Below are positions 61,910 through 64,000 of a DNA stretch of 64,000 bases, piece after piece. The notes below the pieces were generated by a model. That model was not told the DNA's origin and searched no databases. It saw nothing but the letters and a program-made list of their open reading frames with translations. The number at the start of each line of letters is the position of its first letter. Position 1 is the first letter of the stretch. The translations under genes were made by a program, and so were the position numbers. Source of the stretch: Parachlamydiales bacterium (lineage in GTDB: Bacteria > Chlamydiota > Chlamydiia > Chlamydiales > Rhabdochlamydiaceae); assembly GCA_003153295.1 (NCBI GenBank), contig PLXY01000006.1, positions 132,217 through 196,216 on the forward strand, given 5' to 3'.

Positions 61910-63027
61910 TTCTTAGCGTGAACCTGATCGTAGATTATATCGACGCTTCCTTGAGGTACCTTTAAAATCTTAAAGGGATCTTTGTTCTCTTTTCGTTTGG
62001 AATTTAAACTTGCAGTCAGTTCATTCAAGCTTGCAACAACAGGAGCACCACCTTGATCTATGAGGAGGTTCGTATAGATCTGATTGGAAGGAATGAAATA
62101 AATGACATCTCTGCCTGCAACAGCGGCATTAATACCCGTCGTCGTTTTATGACAGATCACGTGATCAGCAATGGCAATCGCTTCCATCGAATTGATATTC
62201 CAAGATTTTTCAATGAGATGAACATGGGAAAAAGTCTGTTTTTCCAACTCTCTTTTTTCGATCTTTCCTTCCATTTTAGGATGGGGAGCTATCAAGATTG
62301 TATATCCTTTAAGGTCACTTGCGTAGCTCAAGAATTGGGTAAAGGCTTCGTCATATTCAGATCCTGTTCCACCGAGGAAAACGATGACAGGCGACTTAAG
62401 AGCAAAAGGGATTTTTGCTGTAACAACAGACGGTTGTATGCCGCTGAGCTGCTGTTTCCAAAGTTCATAGGAAGGCTGTCCTACAACAAGAGCTTGCGGA
62501 TAAGCATTGAGGAAAGCTTTAGAAGGGACTAACAGATGATCGGGTGTTTTCGCCACTTTTTGAGCAGTTTGGAAAAAAGGGTCTGTGCCTTCACAACTGA
62601 TATTGTCCCAATAAGCAAAAGTTTGACTTTTGCGCATTTTATAAGCTTCTAAGATTTGTCCTTGGAGCTCGAAAGCAACGCCTGTGACAACTCTCTTTGT
62701 TTCGATTTCATCTGTTATTTTTTTGAGACTTTCTTCAGAGATTTTTATATCTCTTTTCCAAGCTTTGTCAATGGATTCGGAGATTCCTAACTGACCAAAT
62801 GAAACGGTTTTATTTTTGAGGGCAATTTTTTGACTTAAGGTATCGGTTGCTTGTCCTCCAGTCAGGATGAGAAAGCTTTCGTTATTTTGGGCATACTTTT
62901 CAATCACCGGAAGCAAAGCATTTGTCTCACCCAGATCCTGTAAAATGAAAAGGGTATCGCAGGTCTGTTTTGCCCATCCTGGAATCGTCGTTAGCAATAG
63001 AAATAAAAGCGCTAAAACTTTTTTCAT
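61906..63027 (-). CDS. Exported GT-B-fold glycosyltransferase-like protein
   Basis: 373 aa. A clear signal peptide (VLALLFLLLTTIPGWA) is followed by a two-domain sequence resembling UDP-GlcNAc 2-epimerase/MurG-type GT-B folds: ILQDLGETNALLPVIEKYAQ at the start, VIVFLGGTGSEYDEAF, LIAPHPKM, and CHKTTTGINAAVAGRDVIYF near the end. An exported GT-B protein is unusual since nucleotide sugars are cytosolic; it may be a binding protein or a host-directed enzyme. AAAAGGC precedes ATG 63027. It runs into the 2H-archease gene with a four-base overlap. Confidence 0.75.
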   Translation of the reverse strand: MKKVLALLFLLLTTIPGWAKQTCDTLFILQDLGETNALLPVIEKYAQNNESFLILTGGQATDTLSQKIALKNKTVSFGQLGISESIDKAWKRDIKISEESLKKITDEIETKRVVTGVAFELQGQILEAYKMRKSQTFAYWDNISCEGTDPFFQTAQKVAKTPDHLLVPSKAFLNAYPQALVVGQPSYELWKQQLSGIQPSVVTAKIPFALKSPVIVFLGGTGSEYDEAFTQFLSYASDLKGYTILIAPHPKMEGKIEKRELEKQTFSHVHLIEKSWNINSMEAIAIADHVICHKTTTGINAAVAGRDVIYFIPSNQIYTNLLIDQGGAPVVASLNELTASLNSKRKENKDPFKILKVPQGSVDIIYDQVHAKK

Positions 63028-63123
63028 CTGGAAGCCTTTTTTTGAGAAATATATCCTTTTACTAAAGACCTAGTGTTTTAAAAGTTTTTAGGCTTTGAAG
63101 CAATCCAAATCTAAGACTTTAGA

Positions 63124-63546
63124 CTATTTGGGTACAGCGATGACTGTTAAGCGACTGATAGAGATGAGGTTACTTTCTTCATCTTTAATCTCGATGGACC
63201 AGACCTGGGTTTTTTTGCCGATATGATAAGGCCGGGCAGTCGCAGTTAGCAAGCCCGAGGTGACAGGCCTAATATGATTGGTATTGATATCAAGGCCGAC
63301 GCAGTGATGAGTCTTAGCATCGACGCAGAAATTAGCCGCAGCGTTGGCGACAGTCTCCGCAAGGGCGCTAGAAGCGCCTCCATGCATAATTCCCATCGGC
63401 TGCATGAGATGGGGTCCCACGGCCATTTCAGCTTTCAAATAATCATCCCCGATTTCTGTGAAAACAATCTTGAGATGGGAAATAAAACTATGGACGCATT
63501 TTTTTTGCAGTTCTTCGATCGAAAAAGGTGTTTTCCAAATAGCCAT
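63124..63546 (-). CDS. Hotdog-fold thioesterase (PaaI/YdiI-like)
   Basis: 140 aa, a single hotdog domain: MGIMHGGASSALAETVANAA with the catalytic region (HGG then ALAE) and HCVGLDINTNHIRPVTSG. Acyl-CoA thioesterases of this size include PaaI, YdiI and MenI; the acyl group is not readable. The stop of the MazG-like gene is one base before its start, so the two are likely co-transcribed. Confidence 0.88.
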   Translation of the reverse strand: MAIWKTPFSIEELQKKCVHSFISHLKIVFTEIGDDYLKAEMAVGPHLMQPMGIMHGGASSALAETVANAAANFCVDAKTHHCVGLDINTNHIRPVTSGLLTATARPYHIGKKTQVWSIEIKDEESNLISISRLTVIAVPK

Positions 63547-63547
63547 A

Positions 63548-63901
63548 TTATTTTAAAGCCTTGTCTTTTCTTCCCCGAAAAAGTTCAACAGGATATTTTT
63601 TGGAGGCTTTTTCCAACTTGCACTCAGCTGCCTCAATCACATCTATCCCTAAGACATCGGCAAGATTGCTCAGAAAAATGAAGATATCTCCGATTTCATC
63701 TTGCACATGTTCTAAGGTTTTAGGGTCGAGCTGGGAGCTTTCCGCTTCTGTCAAAAACCGGAAAATCTGCAGGAGTTCTCCGGCTTCGGAACCGACACCC
63801 ATCGCTAAATTTTTCGGTGAGTGGAATTGCTTCCACTCTCTTTCTTGGTAGAATTTACTGAGTTTTTGGAGAAAAATTTTCAGCCGATCTTGCTCTGTCA
63901 T
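63548..63901 (-). CDS. MazG-like nucleotide pyrophosphohydrolase
   Basis: 117 aa, MazG/RS21-C6-like all-alpha NTP pyrophosphohydrolase. Metal ligands appear in GSEAGELLQIFRF (E-x-x-E) and EIGDIFIFLSNLAD (E-x-x-D). SPKNLAMGVGSEAGE is typical of small single-domain MazG-like proteins that remove abnormal dNTPs. The start overlaps the upstream stop by four bases (ATGA). Confidence 0.88.
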   Translation of the reverse strand: MTEQDRLKIFLQKLSKFYQEREWKQFHSPKNLAMGVGSEAGELLQIFRFLTEAESSQLDPKTLEHVQDEIGDIFIFLSNLADVLGIDVIEAAECKLEKASKKYPVELFRGRKDKALK

Positions 63902-64000
63902 TCGACGATAAGCTCCAAAGGTTGAGAGGAACAGAAAAGATTAAAAGTCTGCACTTCGATGGTTTTTTTCGCTAGACTCGATTCTTTCAATCTTTTCCCC
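63898..64000 (-). CDS. C-terminal end of an unidentified gene (partial)
   Basis: An open frame enters from the right edge and ends at TGA 63898-63900, inside the ATG of the MazG-like gene. The 33 readable residues include KKTIEVQTFNLFCSSQPLEL and no recognisable motif. The ATGA overlap is what supports it as real. Confidence 0.5.
   Translation of the reverse strand, partial: GKRLKESSLAKKTIEVQTFNLFCSSQPLELIVE

Overview
The window looks like chromosome of a Parachlamydiales ('environmental' chlamydia) bacterium, with base composition by eye around the low-to-mid 40s % GC. The pointers are the very long chlamydial-type signal peptidase I (about 625 aa), a 1035-aa eukaryote-like IleRS next to it, the PIN-PhoH protein and leucine dehydrogenase, two Phe-terminated autotransporters and many exported or membrane orphans. 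As I recall, phoH, ileS and lepB are also close together in Chlamydia trachomatis. I cannot name the species. No rRNA, tRNA or CRISPR array was seen; the only stable RNA gene is tmRNA.

Layout. 1-4.7 kb: a decayed cytidylyltransferase, a YchJ-like protein, a Cys-rich zinc protein, phoH, leucine dehydrogenase and an orphan. 4.7-7.5 kb: an autotransporter. 7.7-12 kb: an ABC-F ATPase, a GNAT enzyme, a YjdF-like protein, and a Nudix hydrolase and a 2OG-Fe(II) oxygenase that both carry signal peptides. 12.2-19 kb: a complete ybhG-F-S-R-type ABC exporter operon ending in a NodT/OprM-type outer-membrane factor. 19-25 kb: small membrane proteins (HdeD, MauE/DoxX-like, a 26-aa peptide), an SDR gene collapsed to its two ends, two orphans, YqeY, a cupin, and a PadR regulator with a palindromic operator upstream. 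25-28.5 kb: a Gly-rich autotransporter. 28.6-30.7 kb: another exported oxygenase, a DUF1016 nuclease remnant and an NYN-domain protein.

30.9-41.0 kb is a 10-kb integrative element in the 3' end of ssrA (tmRNA). It is bounded by a 24-bp direct repeat and carries a tyrosine integrase, an HNH protein, a P-loop replication-type protein, a CopG-like regulator and orphans. Three copies of a 21-bp site made of two TTACGCA boxes one helical turn apart lie inside the two ends and beside the integrase; they look like integrase arm or directionality-factor sites. A third, diverged 69-bp tmRNA 3' fragment at 29.93 kb suggests repeated use of the same target. Each tmRNA end is followed by its own hairpin.

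41.4-52.4 kb returns to core genes: ileS, an orphan, lepB with a partner membrane gene, a glycosyltransferase, an exported protein and a CDF metal transporter. 52.3-59.6 kb holds four paralogous large proteins on one strand, built from a membrane-anchoring N-terminal domain, Pro/Ser-rich linkers and repeated W-L...Y..PF...C modules; they are effector candidates. 59.7-64 kb is a compact reverse-strand run with overlapping stops and starts: RtcB RNA ligase, a fused 2H-phosphoesterase/archease protein, an exported GT-B-like protein, a hotdog thioesterase, a MazG-like pyrophosphohydrolase and the end of another gene. The first two read as an RNA-repair cassette.
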